DNA of 64,000 bases from positions 207,092-271,091 of the forward strand of contig NZ_FNAH01000004.1 in assembly GCF_900101865.1 (NCBI RefSeq). Reading direction: 5' to 3'. Of this stretch, positions 47,766-58,009 are shown piece by piece. How positions within the stretch are numbered: the first letter of the stretch is position 1; each line of letters begins with the position of its first letter. Position numbers and translations under genes: made by a program. Under the pieces are notes generated by a model. That model made no database searches and had not been told where the DNA came from. It saw nothing but the letters and a program-made list of their open reading frames with translations. This DNA is from Paracoccus isoporae (GTDB taxonomy: Bacteria > Pseudomonadota > Alphaproteobacteria > Rhodobacterales > Rhodobacteraceae).

Positions 47766-48704
47766 TCACGCAACCGCAACGAGAGCGGGTGCATTGACCG
47801 GGCCATAGGCGGCAACGCCGGCGCCCGGAAGCCGGCATTCCAGGTCAGACGCGCAACTCTCCCATTCCCAGGCATCGGGCTGCGCGAACAACGCCCGCAG
47901 CAGTTTGTTGGTCATGGCGTGCCCGGCGCGGTGGCCGCTGTAGCGCGCCAGAAGCGGCGCGCCGGCAAGCGCCAGGTCGCCCATCGCGTCCAGCATCTTG
48001 TGGCGCACGGCCTCGTCCTTGTGGCGCAGACCGCCGGGCGACAGCACCTTGTCGCCATCGACCACCACCGCGTTCAGATAGGTGCCGCCAAGCGCCAGCC
48101 CGGCATTGCGCATCAGTTGAACATCGGACTGCCGGCAGAAGGTGCGGCTGTCCATCAACTCGCGCACAAAGGCACCATTGGCCATGTCGAGAGCCATGTC
48201 CTGCCGTCCGATGGCCTTGTCGGCAAACTCGATATGGAAATCGATCTCCAGGTGATCGGCCGGTTCCAGCCGCGCCACCGCCTCGCCCTCGCGGACCTCG
48301 ACCGGACGCTTGAGCCGGATGGCGCGCTGCACCCCGTCCTGCATGCGGATGCCGGCGGCCAGGATGCCCGCCACGAAATCCGCCGACGAGCCGTCCAGGA
48401 TCGGCACCTCGCCCGCGTCGATGCGCAGCAGGGCGTTCTGGATCCCGGTCCCGGCAAGTGCGGCCATGATATGTTCGATGGTCGAGACCCGCACGCCGTC
48501 GTCATTCTCGATCAGCGTGCAGAGCTTCGAGGGCACGACCCGATCCCACAGCGCCGGGATCCGGTTCATGCCGGACGGCAGATCGCTGCGCTCGAAGACG
48601 ATGCCGTGACCGACCGGGGCGGGACGGATCTCCATGCGCACGGCCACGCCGGAGTGAAGGCCGACGCCCCGGAACTCTGTCGCTTTCGCAATGGTAGCCT
48701 GCAT
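47766..48704 (-). CDS. lpxC: UDP-3-O-acyl-N-acetylglucosamine deacetylase
   Basis: Committed step of lipid A synthesis, a zinc hydrolase. The 312-aa protein shows TEFRGVGLHSGVAVRMEIRPAP, the zinc-ligand His in STIEHIMAALAG, and DGSSADFV. The catalytic block RHKMLDAMGDLALAGAPLLARYSGHRAGHA carries the second ligands and the general-base His. It starts 230 bp downstream of ftsZ with a terminator between, so it is probably transcribed from its own promoter. Confidence 0.96.
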   Translation of the reverse strand: MQATIAKATEFRGVGLHSGVAVRMEIRPAPVGHGIVFERSDLPSGMNRIPALWDRVVPSKLCTLIENDDGVRVSTIEHIMAALAGTGIQNALLRIDAGEVPILDGSSADFVAGILAAGIRMQDGVQRAIRLKRPVEVREGEAVARLEPADHLEIDFHIEFADKAIGRQDMALDMANGAFVRELMDSRTFCRQSDVQLMRNAGLALGGTYLNAVVVDGDKVLSPGGLRHKDEAVRHKMLDAMGDLALAGAPLLARYSGHRAGHAMTNKLLRALFAQPDAWEWESCASDLECRLPGAGVAAYGPVNAPALVAVA

Positions 48705-48856
48705 GATACTGCCCGTTTCTTGTTATGCGGTCCTGTGGTCTGTCCGCAGCTTCGACCTAGGCGCTCGGGCTGTCCGCCTCAATTAACGATTTGTGACGGT
48801 CTGTAACAAAGCCCGCCGGGAAAATGGTCGCAATTGAGCATATTGCGGTCCTGCAT

Positions 48857-48883
48857 GGAAAAAGGGCCGCCATGTGGCGGCCC
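48857..48883 (-). terminator. Terminator of the ftsZ transcript
   Basis: On the minus strand, stem GGGCCGCC/GGCGGCCC with a 4-base loop followed by TTTTT, about 50 bases after the ftsZ stop. It separates ftsZ from lpxC. Confidence 0.8.
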
Positions 48884-48934
48884 CTTGCCTGCGTCGGGAC
48901 ACGCGGTCGTGACCGCGCATCAATTGGGTTGTGA

Positions 48935-50557
48935 TCAGTTGGCCTGGCGGCGCAGGAAGGCCGGGATCTCGGAGCTGTCGGTCTGCGAATCATCGGCGAG
49001 ATCATCGAAATCCGTATCCAGGTTGCCCTGCCTGCGCGCCGACAGACGCTCGCTGACCCGGTCGGCGATCGAGGCGGCCGACTGTTTCTCGTTCTGGTGG
49101 CCCGACATGCGCTCGATCATCCGGCCCAGACCGGCCATGCGGCCTTCGCGGCCCTGCGTGTCCGGCTCGGGCTTGCGGCGCGCCGGGGCGGCCGGGCCGC
49201 GGGCGGCGGCACCGGGCTGCGCGGCAGCCGCGCGGCGCATGCGTTCCAGCACATCGGCGGGCGGGGTGCCGCGCGGGGCGTTGCTGCGCGGGGCCACGAA
49301 ATTGCCGGCATCGTCACCGATCGGGTTGCTGGCCGGGGCGGCCTGGGGCGCCTGTTCCTTCGGCTGGTAGGCCGGGGCGGGCATCTCGTCATCAAGGGCC
49401 TGCCGCGGAGGCTCGGCGCTGCGCTCGGGCGCGGGGGCCGGCTCGCGGCGCTGCTGCGGGGCGTGATCCATCTCCAGCCGCGGCTCGGCGGCGGCGGGCT
49501 GGGGCGCGGGCGCCGGGGCCGGCTGCGCCTGCGGCGCGGCAGCTACGGCATCCACCCGGCGGCGCGGCGCCGGCGGCACGATCTCGTCCGCGGCGGCATC
49601 GATGCCGGTGGCCACGACCGACACCCGGATCGTGCCTTCCATGTCGGGATCCAGCGTCGAGCCGACGATGATGTTGGCATCGCCATCCACCTTGTCGCGG
49701 ATGATATTCGCGGCCTCGTCCAGCTCGAACAGGGTCAGATCGGTGCCGCCGGTGATGTTGATGAGCACGCCCTTGGCGCCGTTCAGGCTGATCTCGTCGA
49801 GGAGCGGGTTGGCGATGGCCTTCTCGGCCGCCTCGACCGCGCGGTTCTCGCCCGAGGCTTCGCCCGTGCCCATCATCGCCTTGCCCATTTCGTCCATCAC
49901 GGCGCGGACATCGGCAAAGTCGAGATTGATGAGACCCGGCCGCACCATCAGGTCGGTCACGCCCTTCACGCCCTGATAGAGCACGTCATCGGCCATCGCG
50001 AAGGCCTCGGTGAAGGTGGTCTTCTCGTTGGCCAGGCGGAACAGGTTCTGGTTCGGGATGATGATCAGCGTATCGACATGTTTCTGCAGCTCGTCCACGC
50101 CGTGATCGGCCTGGCGCATCCGCTTGCTGCCCTCGAACTGGAAGGGCTTGGTCACGACGCCGACGGTCAGGATGCCCATCTGGCGGGCGGCCTGCGCAAT
50201 GATCGGGGCCGCGCCGGTTCCGGTGCCGCCGCCCATGCCCGCGGTGATGAAGCACATATGCGCGCCTTGCAGGTGATCGACGATATCCTCGATCGTCTCC
50301 TCGGCGGCGCGGGCGCCGACCTCGGGCTTGGCGCCGGCGCCGAGCCCTTCGGTGACCTTCGGGCCAAGCTGCACGCGCGATTCCGATTTCGACTGCTGCA
50401 GCGCCTGCGCATCGGTGTTGGCGACCACGAACACGCAGCCATCGAGCTGCTTTTCGATCATGTTGTTGACCGCGTTGCCGCCTGCACCGCCCACGCCGAA
50501 CACGGTGATGCGCGGCGTCAGATCGTCTTCGACGTTCTTCGTCAGATTGAGGTTCAT
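48935..50557 (-). CDS. ftsZ: Cell division protein FtsZ
   Basis: Tubulin-like GTPase that forms the division ring. The 540-aa protein has a core of about 320 residues with [19 protein letters not shown], the GTP loop [18 protein letters not shown] and the T7 loop [14 protein letters not shown] Pro/Ala-rich linker of some 200 residues, long as in other alphaproteobacteria, precedes the conserved C-terminal peptide EIPAFLRRQ that binds FtsA. The frame is open upstream, but the ATG at 50557 has AGGCGG and gives the family start. Confidence 0.97.
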   Translation of the reverse strand: MNLNLTKNVEDDLTPRITVFGVGGAGGNAVNNMIEKQLDGCVFVVANTDAQALQQSKSESRVQLGPKVTEGLGAGAKPEVGARAAEETIEDIVDHLQGAHMCFITAGMGGGTGTGAAPIIAQAARQMGILTVGVVTKPFQFEGSKRMRQADHGVDELQKHVDTLIIIPNQNLFRLANEKTTFTEAFAMADDVLYQGVKGVTDLMVRPGLINLDFADVRAVMDEMGKAMMGTGEASGENRAVEAAEKAIANPLLDEISLNGAKGVLINITGGTDLTLFELDEAANIIRDKVDGDANIIVGSTLDPDMEGTIRVSVVATGIDAAADEIVPPAPRRRVDAVAAAPQAQPAPAPAPQPAAAEPRLEMDHAPQQRREPAPAPERSAEPPRQALDDEMPAPAYQPKEQAPQAAPASNPIGDDAGNFVAPRSNAPRGTPPADVLERMRRAAAAQPGAAARGPAAPARRKPEPDTQGREGRMAGLGRMIERMSGHQNEKQSAASIADRVSERLSARRQGNLDTDFDDLADDSQTDSSEIPAFLRRQAN

Positions 50558-50779
50558 GGTGTCCGCCTGCTGTTTTGACTGCGGGCCAGGTCTGGCGCCC
50601 GGCCGAATCCCCCGTATTCCTGAAACTGTAACCAAGCTGGCCGGTATCGTCACCCGAAAAACACGTTTCAGACGCAAAATCTTGTGGGCATTCCATGGGT
50701 ATCCGGCGGTATCTTGCTTATACCGCAGCATATAGGGGCCTCGCCCAAGACCCCTACCATCAACGATTTCAGACGCCTG

Positions 50780-52117
50780 TCACCAGTTGTTGCGGAACCA
50801 GCGATAGGCCCGGCGGATCGACCGCGCCGGATAGGCTTCGGCGGGCATTTCAAAGTCCCACCACTCGTCCTGCGGATGCGCCGCGAACAGCGCCAGCCCG
50901 ACCGCCGAGGCGAAATTCGGGCCGGTCAGCTGATGCGGCAGGCCGTGAATGCGCAGCGGCCGGCCGATGCGGACATTGCGCCCCAGCATCCGCGCCGCCA
51001 GACCGTCGAGGCCGGGGATCTGGCTGCCGCCGCCGGTCAGCACCACCTGCTGGCTGGGCATGTGATCGAACCCGGCCGCATCCAGGATCGCGGCGACCTC
51101 TTCCAGGATCTCCTCGACCCGCGGGCGCATGATGCCGATCAGATCGGCCCGGCTGACGGTGCGGCGGTCGGTCTCCCAATCCCCCGTCGCCCCGCCCAGC
51201 TCGATCAGGTCGCGGTCGTCGCGCCCGGTCGCCTCGGTGCCGCCGTTCAGCGTCTTGATCCGCTCGGCCACGCCCATCGGGATGCGCAGCCCCTTGGCGA
51301 TGTCCTGCGTCACCAGATCCCCGCCCATCGGCACGGCATCGGCGAAGATCATGTGTTTCCTGACGAAGATCGACACCCCCGTCGCGCCGCCGCCCAGATC
51401 GATGCAGGCCGCGCCGAGCTCCTGCTCATCCTCGACCAGCGAGGACAGCGCCGACATGTAGGAGGCCGAGGCCACCCCGGCCAGTTCCATGTCGCATCGC
51501 CGGATGACGTGGATCAGATTGTCGAGGGCGTCGGCATCCACCGTCAGCACATGCATGTCCACGCCGAGCGACTGCCCGGCATGTTCGCGCGGGTCCATCA
51601 GCCCGGAGCGGCCATCAACGGTGAAATTCACCGGCTGCGCATGCAGCACCTGCCGGCCGCGCCCGAAATCCGGCACCTCGCAGGAGGCGAGCACATGGGC
51701 AATCTCGCCCTGCCCGACCTTGCCGTTCTTGAGGGGGATATCGCCTGCCAGCCCGTAGGAGGCCGGGCGCGCACCGCTGAGACACGCAATGGCATGGTCC
51801 ACCCGCACCCCGGCCAGTTTCTGCGCCGCCTGCACGGCGGTGCGGATGGCGCGCTCGGTCTCGGCCATGGTCTCGATTTCGCCGTAACGGACCCCGCGCG
51901 AGCGGGTGGTGGCGGCGCCGATGACGCGGAAATTCGACTGCCCGGCCATCGGGCCGACCCCGTCGGTTTCGCGATACAGCACCCCCGGCCCGTCGAATTG
52001 CAGGATGAAGCAGGCCACCTTGGAGCTGCCGATATCCAGCACCGCAACGACACCGCGCTGCAAGGCCGCCTGTCGCATGTTCCGCATGCCGCGCTGAAGC
52101 TGGTAGATATCCTTCAT
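50780..52117 (-). CDS. ftsA: Cell division protein FtsA
   Basis: Actin-like membrane tether of FtsZ. The 445-aa protein has the phosphate-1 motif AVLDIGSSKVACFIL, the SHS2 insertion region, the phosphate-2 motif IDLGGGATGVSIF and the adenosine motif VVLTGGGSQIPGLDGLAAR. It ends in an amphipathic membrane-targeting helix, RSIRRAYRWFRNNW. It sits between ftsQ (20 bp away) and ftsZ (222 bp). Confidence 0.96.
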   Translation of the reverse strand: MKDIYQLQRGMRNMRQAALQRGVVAVLDIGSSKVACFILQFDGPGVLYRETDGVGPMAGQSNFRVIGAATTRSRGVRYGEIETMAETERAIRTAVQAAQKLAGVRVDHAIACLSGARPASYGLAGDIPLKNGKVGQGEIAHVLASCEVPDFGRGRQVLHAQPVNFTVDGRSGLMDPREHAGQSLGVDMHVLTVDADALDNLIHVIRRCDMELAGVASASYMSALSSLVEDEQELGAACIDLGGGATGVSIFVRKHMIFADAVPMGGDLVTQDIAKGLRIPMGVAERIKTLNGGTEATGRDDRDLIELGGATGDWETDRRTVSRADLIGIMRPRVEEILEEVAAILDAAGFDHMPSQQVVLTGGGSQIPGLDGLAARMLGRNVRIGRPLRIHGLPHQLTGPNFASAVGLALFAAHPQDEWWDFEMPAEAYPARSIRRAYRWFRNNW

Positions 52118-52136
52118 CCTGCCTGTCCCCTCACCT

Positions 52137-53123
52137 TCAGCTTTTCTTGTCCGCGGCCGGCAGTTCCTTGCCGTCCGGCCCCAGCAGGGGCTGGCCCCGC
52201 GCCGCGCGGATGCTGTTCTGTGCCGTCATCCCGAGCCGCGCCGTCGGGCGCTGCCCGTCGCGCAGATCGACGACCGACACATCGCGCGCCAGCAGATCCT
52301 CTGCCTCATCGAGCGCGATGAGCCGTTCGAGCGCCGCGACCGGGTTCTGCGCGGGCAATTGCACCCGCTGCCCGCCATCGAGCACCACGTCCCAGCGACG
52401 CTCCCCCAGGCGCTGCAACCCGCGCACCCGCGGCAGCAGCGGCCCGGAGGCGGCAAAGATCCGGATCGCCTCCTCCGCCACGCGATCGGCGCCCTCGCCC
52501 GCGATCAGCGGCAGTTCCGGGCGCACCGCCCGCGAGGTGACGGAGGCGACGCGCTTGCCCTGTTCGTCAAGCTGCTCGATCCCGCGCGCGTGACGCCACA
52601 GCAGCACCGGTTCGCGCTCGACCACGGTCGCGGCCAGCACCCCGCCCGGCTTGACGCGCAGATCGACATCCTTCACCGCATCCAGCAGCAGGATGTCCTG
52701 GCGCAGCTGATCGAGGTCGATATCGAAGCTGGAGGCCGGAAGATCCACCGGCAGCATCATCCTGAGCGCCTTGTCCACCGGCGTCGAGGCCCCGGAAATG
52801 GTCATCTCGTTGACCATGAACTGCTCGCGGTTCTGCACCTTCTCGACCATCCCGGTCAGCCCGCCGGCCAGCGAGGCGCGGCGATCCTCGTCCGACAGCC
52901 ACAGAAGCGTGGTGAAGGCCAGCACGAAGGCCGGCAGCCCCACCCGCGTCAGCTTGCGGAAGCCCGGTGTCAGCCACATCCGGTTGAGCCGGTAGGCCAG
53001 CCGTGACGGGGCCGGATCGCGCTTCGGCTTGGCGGCGTGGCTCTGCGGCCGGTTCCAGCCCTTGCGGGGCGGCGTCGGCTGCGGGCTGAACCCGGCCTCG
53101 GGACGGTGGCTCACGCCCTGCAT
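52137..53123 (-). CDS. ftsQ: Cell division protein FtsQ
   Basis: Bitopic division protein linking FtsA/FtsZ to the periplasmic FtsBL. The 328-aa protein has a basic cytoplasmic start, one membrane segment ([19 protein letters not shown], about 60-80) and a POTRA domain ([12 protein letters not shown] ... [41 protein letters not shown]). A beta domain follows with [14 protein letters not shown]. The ATG at 53123 overlaps the ddlB stop by 13 bases; an in-frame ATG nine codons upstream is less likely. Confidence 0.92.
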   Translation of the reverse strand: MQGVSHRPEAGFSPQPTPPRKGWNRPQSHAAKPKRDPAPSRLAYRLNRMWLTPGFRKLTRVGLPAFVLAFTTLLWLSDEDRRASLAGGLTGMVEKVQNREQFMVNEMTISGASTPVDKALRMMLPVDLPASSFDIDLDQLRQDILLLDAVKDVDLRVKPGGVLAATVVEREPVLLWRHARGIEQLDEQGKRVASVTSRAVRPELPLIAGEGADRVAEEAIRIFAASGPLLPRVRGLQRLGERRWDVVLDGGQRVQLPAQNPVAALERLIALDEAEDLLARDVSVVDLRDGQRPTARLGMTAQNSIRAARGQPLLGPDGKELPAADKKS

Positions 53124-54037
53124 AGCGCATCCTCGATCAGCCATGCGCACAGCGCCGGAAAATCCATATCCGCCAGGATCGCGGCCTGTTCGGGGGCCAG
53201 CGAGGTCGGCGTCATGCCGGGCTGGGTGTTCGTCTCCAGCAGATACAGCCCCGCCAGCCCGCGCGTGTCGTCCCAGCGGAAATCCGACCGGCTCATCCCC
53301 GCGCAGCCCAGAACCCGGTGCGCGCGCAGCGCGTAATCCTGACAGGCTGCGGTGATGTCGGCCGGGATCTCGGCGGGCACGACATGGCGCGAGCCCCCCG
53401 CCTTGTATTTCGCGTCGTAATCATACCAGTCATCGCTGACGATCTCGGTCACGCCAAGGGCGCGCTCACCCAGCACCAGCGTGGTCAGCTCGCGCCCCGG
53501 AATATACGTCTCGACCATGACCTTGTCGGGCATCTGCGCGCCGATATCGGCCGGGCCGTTCGCGCCTTCGCGCACGAGATAGACCCCGACGCTGGAGCCC
53601 TCGTCATTCGGCTTGACCACATAGGGGGGCGAGATGGGATGTTCGCGCCGCGCCTGATCGGTCGGCACGATGACGCTGTCGGCCACGGGCAGACCGGCGT
53701 CGCGGAAAAGCTGCTTGCTCAGCGTCTTGTCCATCGCGATGGCCGAGGCCAGCACGCCGGAATGGGTATAGGGGATGCCCAGCCAGTCCAGCATGCCCTG
53801 AACACAGCCATCCTCGCCAAAGCGGCCATGCAGCGCATTGAACACCACGTCGGGCGCGGCCGCCTGCAGCCGCGCGGGCAGATCCTGCCCCGCGTCGATC
53901 TCGGTGACGTCAAACCCCGCCTGCCGCAGCGCCGCAGCGCATTCCGCGCCTGACGACATCGACACCTCGCGCTCGGCCGAGGGGCCGCCCATCAGGACGA
54001 CGACATTCGGGGCTGTCCTGCTCGACCTGCCCGCCAT
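53111..54037 (-). CDS. ddlB: D-alanine--D-alanine ligase
   Basis: Makes the D-Ala-D-Ala end of peptidoglycan precursors. The 308-aa ATP-grasp protein has [56 protein letters not shown], and the ATP-binding [20 protein letters not shown] metal/ATP-binding block follows ([21 protein letters not shown]). AAAGG precedes the start. It overlaps ftsQ by 13 bases. Its upstream neighbours are an epimerase and a GT8 gene rather than murB itself. Confidence 0.95.
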   Translation of the reverse strand: MAGRSSRTAPNVVVLMGGPSAEREVSMSSGAECAAALRQAGFDVTEIDAGQDLPARLQAAAPDVVFNALHGRFGEDGCVQGMLDWLGIPYTHSGVLASAIAMDKTLSKQLFRDAGLPVADSVIVPTDQARREHPISPPYVVKPNDEGSSVGVYLVREGANGPADIGAQMPDKVMVETYIPGRELTTLVLGERALGVTEIVSDDWYDYDAKYKAGGSRHVVPAEIPADITAACQDYALRAHRVLGCAGMSRSDFRWDDTRGLAGLYLLETNTQPGMTPTSLAPEQAAILADMDFPALCAWLIEDALCRA

Positions 54038-54147
54038 CTTGCCTTTCTGCCCGGTTGGATCCGGGTCCGGTCTTCATTCGCCCGGTTGGTCCGGGTCATG
54101 CCTGTGCGGGGAAGTTTAACCGAGTCCGGCGAATCAGGGAAGAGGCT

Positions 54148-55020
54148 TCATGCCGGGGTCGCACCGAAACCCGCATCGGCGGCGATCTGCCGCAATGTCT
54201 GCGTCAGCCGCACCCGCCCGCCGGGCCGCCAGCCGAGCGCGCACAGCCGCTCCGTCGCCATCTGGTTGAATGCGGTGCCGTCCGCCGCCGCGGGGATGAT
54301 CCCGTCCTGCCCGCTCATCTGCCGCCAGAGCGTCAGAAGCTCGCGCCGGTCGAGCAAAAGGTCGGAGACGTTGAACACCCCTCGCGCGCCGCTGAGCCCA
54401 AGACGCACGGCGGCGGCCAGATCACCGCCGTGGATTTCCGTCCCGACGCGCGGGGTGATGGGCCGACGGGCGGCGAAATCCGCGAACAGGCCGGCCCATT
54501 TATGGCGCTGACCGGGGCCGGGCGTGCCATAGACTCCGGTCGCGCGCAGCACCATGGCGGGCGCGCCGCTGCCCAGCAATTCCTGCTCCGCCCGCAGCTT
54601 CGCCTGGCCGTAAAGCGTGTCCGGGCGGCAGGTCAGATCCTCGGTCAGCACGCCGTCTTGCGGGCCATACACCGCGCGGGAGGACAGGAACACGACGGGC
54701 AGCCCCGCCGCCGCAGAAGCGGCAAACAGGCGCAGCGACCCGTCGAGATTGCGCGCCAGGAAGCCGTCGGGATCATCGCCTTCGCCGCCCCGGTAGCGGC
54801 CCGGAACATGGGCGAAGGCGGCATGGATGACAGCGTCGAACCCGCGCAGATCCGGGGGCGGGGCGGCGAGGTCATAGGGGATGTGGCGCACTGGCGCGTC
54901 GAAGAAATCCGGGCGCGGGGCGGTGCGGCACAGCACCGTCACCATGTCGCCCGCAGCAAGTGCCTCGTTGACGATGAACCGGCCCACCAGCCCGGTTCCG
55001 CCGGTGATCGCCAGCCTCAT
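54148..55020 (-). CDS. NAD-dependent epimerase/dehydratase-like protein
   Basis: A 290-aa extended SDR: TGGTGLVGRFIVNEAL at residues 6-21, a partial NAAG-like region AVIHAAFAHVPG, the SSRAVYGPQDG segment, and Y-x3-K in LYGQAKLRAEQEL. The C-terminal substrate domain is shortened. Members act on nucleotide sugars or as reductases, and the substrate is unknown. Its ATG overlaps the GT8 stop by four bases, so the two act together. The pair is embedded between murB and ddlB, where most relatives have no such genes to my knowledge. Confidence 0.8.
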   Translation of the reverse strand: MRLAITGGTGLVGRFIVNEALAAGDMVTVLCRTAPRPDFFDAPVRHIPYDLAAPPPDLRGFDAVIHAAFAHVPGRYRGGEGDDPDGFLARNLDGSLRLFAASAAAGLPVVFLSSRAVYGPQDGVLTEDLTCRPDTLYGQAKLRAEQELLGSGAPAMVLRATGVYGTPGPGQRHKWAGLFADFAARRPITPRVGTEIHGGDLAAAVRLGLSGARGVFNVSDLLLDRRELLTLWRQMSGQDGIIPAAADGTAFNQMATERLCALGWRPGGRVRLTQTLRQIAADAGFGATPA

Positions 55021-55850
55021 TCGGGGGCCGGAAGCCGGGCGGGATCAAGCCGTGGACCCTGCCCCGCAAAGCCGCGCCACAGATCGATCAGCGGGCGCAT
55101 CTGCGCCGCTTTCGCATGGTCCTGCCAGGGTTTTTCATACTGGAAATGCAGGATGCGGATCTCCTCCCACGCCCAGAGATCCGGCAGGTTGAGCCACACA
55201 TATTGCAGCATGTTGCAGAACACCGGCAGGCCGTGCCAGTCGGGGAAGAACGTCTCCAGGAAGGTCTGGTCGGTGCGCCGCCAGAACACGCCCGGCCGGT
55301 CGAGACGGTCGAGCATGGCCGCGAAGGTTTCCAGCGACGGGCGGGCGGTGAAGACACCGGAATTCAGCCGGTGAAAATCCGCGACGCTTTCATAGACATT
55401 GGGCGCGGCGCAGAACTCCGGGTAGGCGAACAGCATGTCGCAATTCTTCAGCATGATCGCGTCAGCGTCGATGAACACGACCGAGGCATATTCGGTCAGT
55501 TGCCACAGGCGCAGCTTGGCGAAATTGTCCAGCGGAGTATGGAAGGGCGGCTTGACGCCCTTGGTGAAGGCGGCGCGGGCGTGGAGCGCGTCGCGGGCAT
55601 GGGTGGCGTTGAATTCGGGTGATGTTTCCAGCAGTTCCGTCCGGATCAGCCGCGCCCCCGCCACGCGCAGCGGCGCCAGCGACGCCTCGGGGACTTCGGT
55701 GTGCAGCACCACGCAATCCGCCGCCGTGCCGGTGGCCTTGATCGAGTTGACAAGTGCAAGCGCGCCGAGCGCATAATCCGCATTCGTGGCCAGCGTGACA
55801 TAGGCATTCCGGCTCGACGCGGCGCGTTCCGGTTGTAAGCCGTCGGTCAT
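55017..55850 (-). CDS. Glycosyltransferase family 8, glycogenin-like
   Basis: A 277-aa GT-A glycosyltransferase: AYVTLATNADYALGALALVNSIKATG at the start and the metal-binding DxD in VVFIDADAIMLKNCD. Further motifs are LNSGVFTARPSLETF, TDQTFLETFFPDW and HFQYEKPWQ, typical of glycogenin/GT8 proteins. It would use a UDP-sugar. With the coupled epimerase gene it may add a sugar to an envelope or storage polymer; the acceptor is unknown. It lies 36 bp downstream of murB on the same strand. Confidence 0.85.
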   Translation of the reverse strand: MTDGLQPERAASSRNAYVTLATNADYALGALALVNSIKATGTAADCVVLHTEVPEASLAPLRVAGARLIRTELLETSPEFNATHARDALHARAAFTKGVKPPFHTPLDNFAKLRLWQLTEYASVVFIDADAIMLKNCDMLFAYPEFCAAPNVYESVADFHRLNSGVFTARPSLETFAAMLDRLDRPGVFWRRTDQTFLETFFPDWHGLPVFCNMLQYVWLNLPDLWAWEEIRILHFQYEKPWQDHAKAAQMRPLIDLWRGFAGQGPRLDPARLPAPE

Positions 55851-55886
55851 GTGCCATTCCTTTGACGGACAGGGACGGGCCCGAGT

Positions 55887-56819
55887 TCAGTTGCTTGCGG
55901 ACATGCCGACACGGATGACTTCCCATTGCAATTCATGGCCCGAATCGGCGCGGACGCGGTCGCGGACGAGCTCGCCCAGGGCTTCGAGATCGGCGGCGGT
56001 GGCGTTGTCGGCGTTGAGCAGGAAATTCGGGTGTTTTTCCGACATCTGCGCGCCGCCGAGGCGGTGGCCGCGCAGGCCGGCTGCGTCGATCAGCTTCCAG
56101 GCTTTCAGATCATGGGTGTCGTCATCGCGGCCGGTGGAGCTGAACCCCGCCGGGTTGCGGAAGGTGGATCCGGCGCTGCGTTCGCGCGTGGGTTGGGAGG
56201 CGTCGCGCCGGGCAAGCTGATCCTCCATCCGGGCATGGAGATCGGCGGGCGCGTCGCGGCCCGCGCGCAGCCGGGCGCGGGTGATGACGCTGCCCTCTGG
56301 CAGCTCGGACTGGCGATAAGCGAATTGCAGATCATCCGGAGTGAGCGTCAGCGTCTCACCGCTGCGGGTCACGATGGTGGCGTCGATCAGGTGGTCGGCC
56401 ATGTAGCTGCCATAGCAGCCCGCATTCATCCGCACCGCCCCGCCGATGCTGCCAGGAATGGTGCGCAGGAAGGTCAGGTCGAGCCCCTGATCCGCCGCCT
56501 TGCGGGCCACATGCGCATCCAGCGCCGCCGCCCCGGCGGTGACCACGTCATCATCAGAAAACTCTATGGCATTGAAGCCCCGCCCGAGCCGGATCACCAC
56601 GCCGCGAATGCCGCCGTCGCGCACGATCAGGTTCGAGCCGACGCCCATCGCAAAGACCGGAATCGCCGGGTTGAGATCGCGCAGGAACAGGGCCAGATCG
56701 TCCTGATCGGCGGGCTGGAACAGCCAGTCCGCCGGGCCGCCGACGCGCAGCCAGGTGAGGCTGTCGAGCGGGCGGTCGGCGGTCAGCGCGCCGCGCGGCG
56801 TGGGAAGCGAACGGGTCAT
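55887..56819 (-). CDS. murB: UDP-N-acetylenolpyruvoylglucosamine reductase
   Basis: Reduces the enolpyruvyl intermediate to UDP-N-acetylmuramate. The 310-aa type IIa FAD protein has [46 protein letters not shown] and the catalytic Ser in [14 protein letters not shown] later block is [20 protein letters not shown]. Long upstream open frame is ignored because the ATG at 56819 gives the normal N-terminus; no good ribosome binding site is seen there. About 300 bp separate it from the next gene upstream, holding array C. Confidence 0.95.
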   Translation of the reverse strand: MTRSLPTPRGALTADRPLDSLTWLRVGGPADWLFQPADQDDLALFLRDLNPAIPVFAMGVGSNLIVRDGGIRGVVIRLGRGFNAIEFSDDDVVTAGAAALDAHVARKAADQGLDLTFLRTIPGSIGGAVRMNAGCYGSYMADHLIDATIVTRSGETLTLTPDDLQFAYRQSELPEGSVITRARLRAGRDAPADLHARMEDQLARRDASQPTRERSAGSTFRNPAGFSSTGRDDDTHDLKAWKLIDAAGLRGHRLGGAQMSEKHPNFLLNADNATAADLEALGELVRDRVRADSGHELQWEVIRVGMSASN

Positions 56820-56918
56820 GGCGATGCTGGTAGCCAGCCCCGCGCCGCAGGTCAACATTCCGCGCAACGGGACCGTGCGCCGGGTGTTGCGCCGCTGCGG
56901 GGCTCGGGCCGCGGCGGG

Positions 56919-56932
56919 CCAGTAATTGCTGG
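56919..56932. repeat. 14-bp palindrome next to array C
   Basis: CCAGTAATTGCTGG differs by one base from the perfect palindrome CCAGCAATTGCTGG beside array A (11986-11999) and sits at the same distance from its array. Confidence 0.65.
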
Positions 56933-56941
56933 GTTTCGGGG

Positions 56942-56996
56942 CCTCACAGCCCGTGCACAGCGCGTACACCGGCTGTACACAGGGCGTACACTGCCG
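56942..56996. repeat. 11-bp phased GTGTAC/GTGCAC array, copy C
   Basis: On the plus strand the heads CCTCAC, GTGCAC, GTACAC, GTACAC and GTACAC start at 56942, 56953, 56964, 56975 and 56986, each 11 bases apart. Read on the minus strand, the order is three GTGTAC units then GTGCAC, as in copies A and B, with the palindrome at the GTGCAC end. Confidence 0.85.
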
Positions 56997-57118
56997 GGAT
57001 GCCCCAGGCGAGACATCGGGGGTGACGGATGCGCCGCCGGCCGGCGTCCGGGCGCGCTCAGCAACCGGCGCATCGTCTGAACGCATTCGGGAGGCTGGGG
57101 CGGGCACGCGCGGACGGG

Positions 57119-57565
57119 TCAGAGGCGGCGGCGCAGCACGCGGCCGATGAGCAGGCCGGAGAGGATCGGCAGGCCGAGCACCTGGACTCCGAGCGCGAAG
57201 CCCGTGGTCCGGCCGCCGGAGCCGAGGCCGAGCCACGCATAGGCCATGCCGATGGCAGTGTAGAGCGCGGCGAGGCCGATCCACAGCGCGGGGCGCAGCA
57301 GCAAATGGCGCGCGCGGCGCCACCCGAGCCGCAGCCCGGATGCGAGGCCGGAGGCCATGACAAGCGCGAAGCTGAGCGACAGCCCGAGACTGACCGGGCT
57401 GAGTTGAACGAGGGCGGGCAGCAGCGCCACGACTGCCCCGGCGCACAGGGCGAGGATCAGGACAAGGCGCAGTGACAGGCCGATACAGGCGGCAAGCGCG
57501 GCACCGGACCAAAGCGCGATTCCGCCAATCAGATAGAGCAGATCATCGGAGAGCGGCGGGATCAT
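57119..57565 (-). CDS. Small multi-pass membrane protein between murB and murC
   Basis: A 148-aa protein with about four or five hydrophobic segments ([79 protein letters not shown] and a C-terminal one), ending in RVLRRRL. I recognise no domain. The start could also be GTG at 57580. Its minus-strand position between murC and murB suggests co-transcription in the division cluster. Confidence 0.6.
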   Translation of the reverse strand: MIPPLSDDLLYLIGGIALWSGAALAACIGLSLRLVLILALCAGAVVALLPALVQLSPVSLGLSLSFALVMASGLASGLRLGWRRARHLLLRPALWIGLAALYTAIGMAYAWLGLGSGGRTTGFALGVQVLGLPILSGLLIGRVLRRRL

Positions 57566-57634
57566 TGCTGGCTCAGCCACGAATTGCGCGGCAGGGGAGT
57601 TTCCACCTGCAACGCGCCTGCTGGCAGTTGGGCG

Positions 57635-58009
57635 CTAGCCATAGATGCACAGCGTCAGCGCCAGAATATTGACGAGGTAGAAGGTCACCGACAACCCGAT
57701 CGGGCGCGGTTGAGACGCAATGCGATCACCGCCCCGCCGGGATCGGGTCACGCCGATCAGACCGCCGATCAGGAGACCGCCGAGCCAGATGAACAGCGCG
57801 AAGGACATGGCGAGTTGAATGACACCCGCCAGAAACTCGGACCCGCCGACAGCGCGCCGGGCCATCGTGGCGCAGATCACCGCTGCGATCAGCGCCACGG
57901 CGATCAGGACAGCGTAATGGCCGTGATAGCCCCGTGCGACCTGCTGATCGCCAAGGGCGACGTAGAGCAGGAAGATCAGGATCAGCGCGACGAACAGAAA
58001 CGGTTCCAT
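57635..58009 (-). CDS. Small membrane protein downstream of murC
   Basis: A 124-aa protein with four hydrophobic segments: FLFVALILIFLLYVALG, YAVLIAVALIAAVICATM, FLAGVIQLAMSFALFIWLGGLL and LSVTFYLVNILALTLCIYG, with a basic loop (TRSRRGGDRIASQPR). GAGAGG precedes the ATG at 58009. It has no recognised family and may form an accessory membrane module with the neighbouring small protein. Confidence 0.6.
   Translation of the reverse strand: MEPFLFVALILIFLLYVALGDQQVARGYHGHYAVLIAVALIAAVICATMARRAVGGSEFLAGVIQLAMSFALFIWLGGLLIGGLIGVTRSRRGGDRIASQPRPIGLSVTFYLVNILALTLCIYG

Noticed and set aside
56827..56855. TTGACC-17-TACCAG on the minus strand just before murB
   Set aside because: The -10 is poor and the implied start falls on the murB ATG, which would make murB leaderless. 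No independent support.
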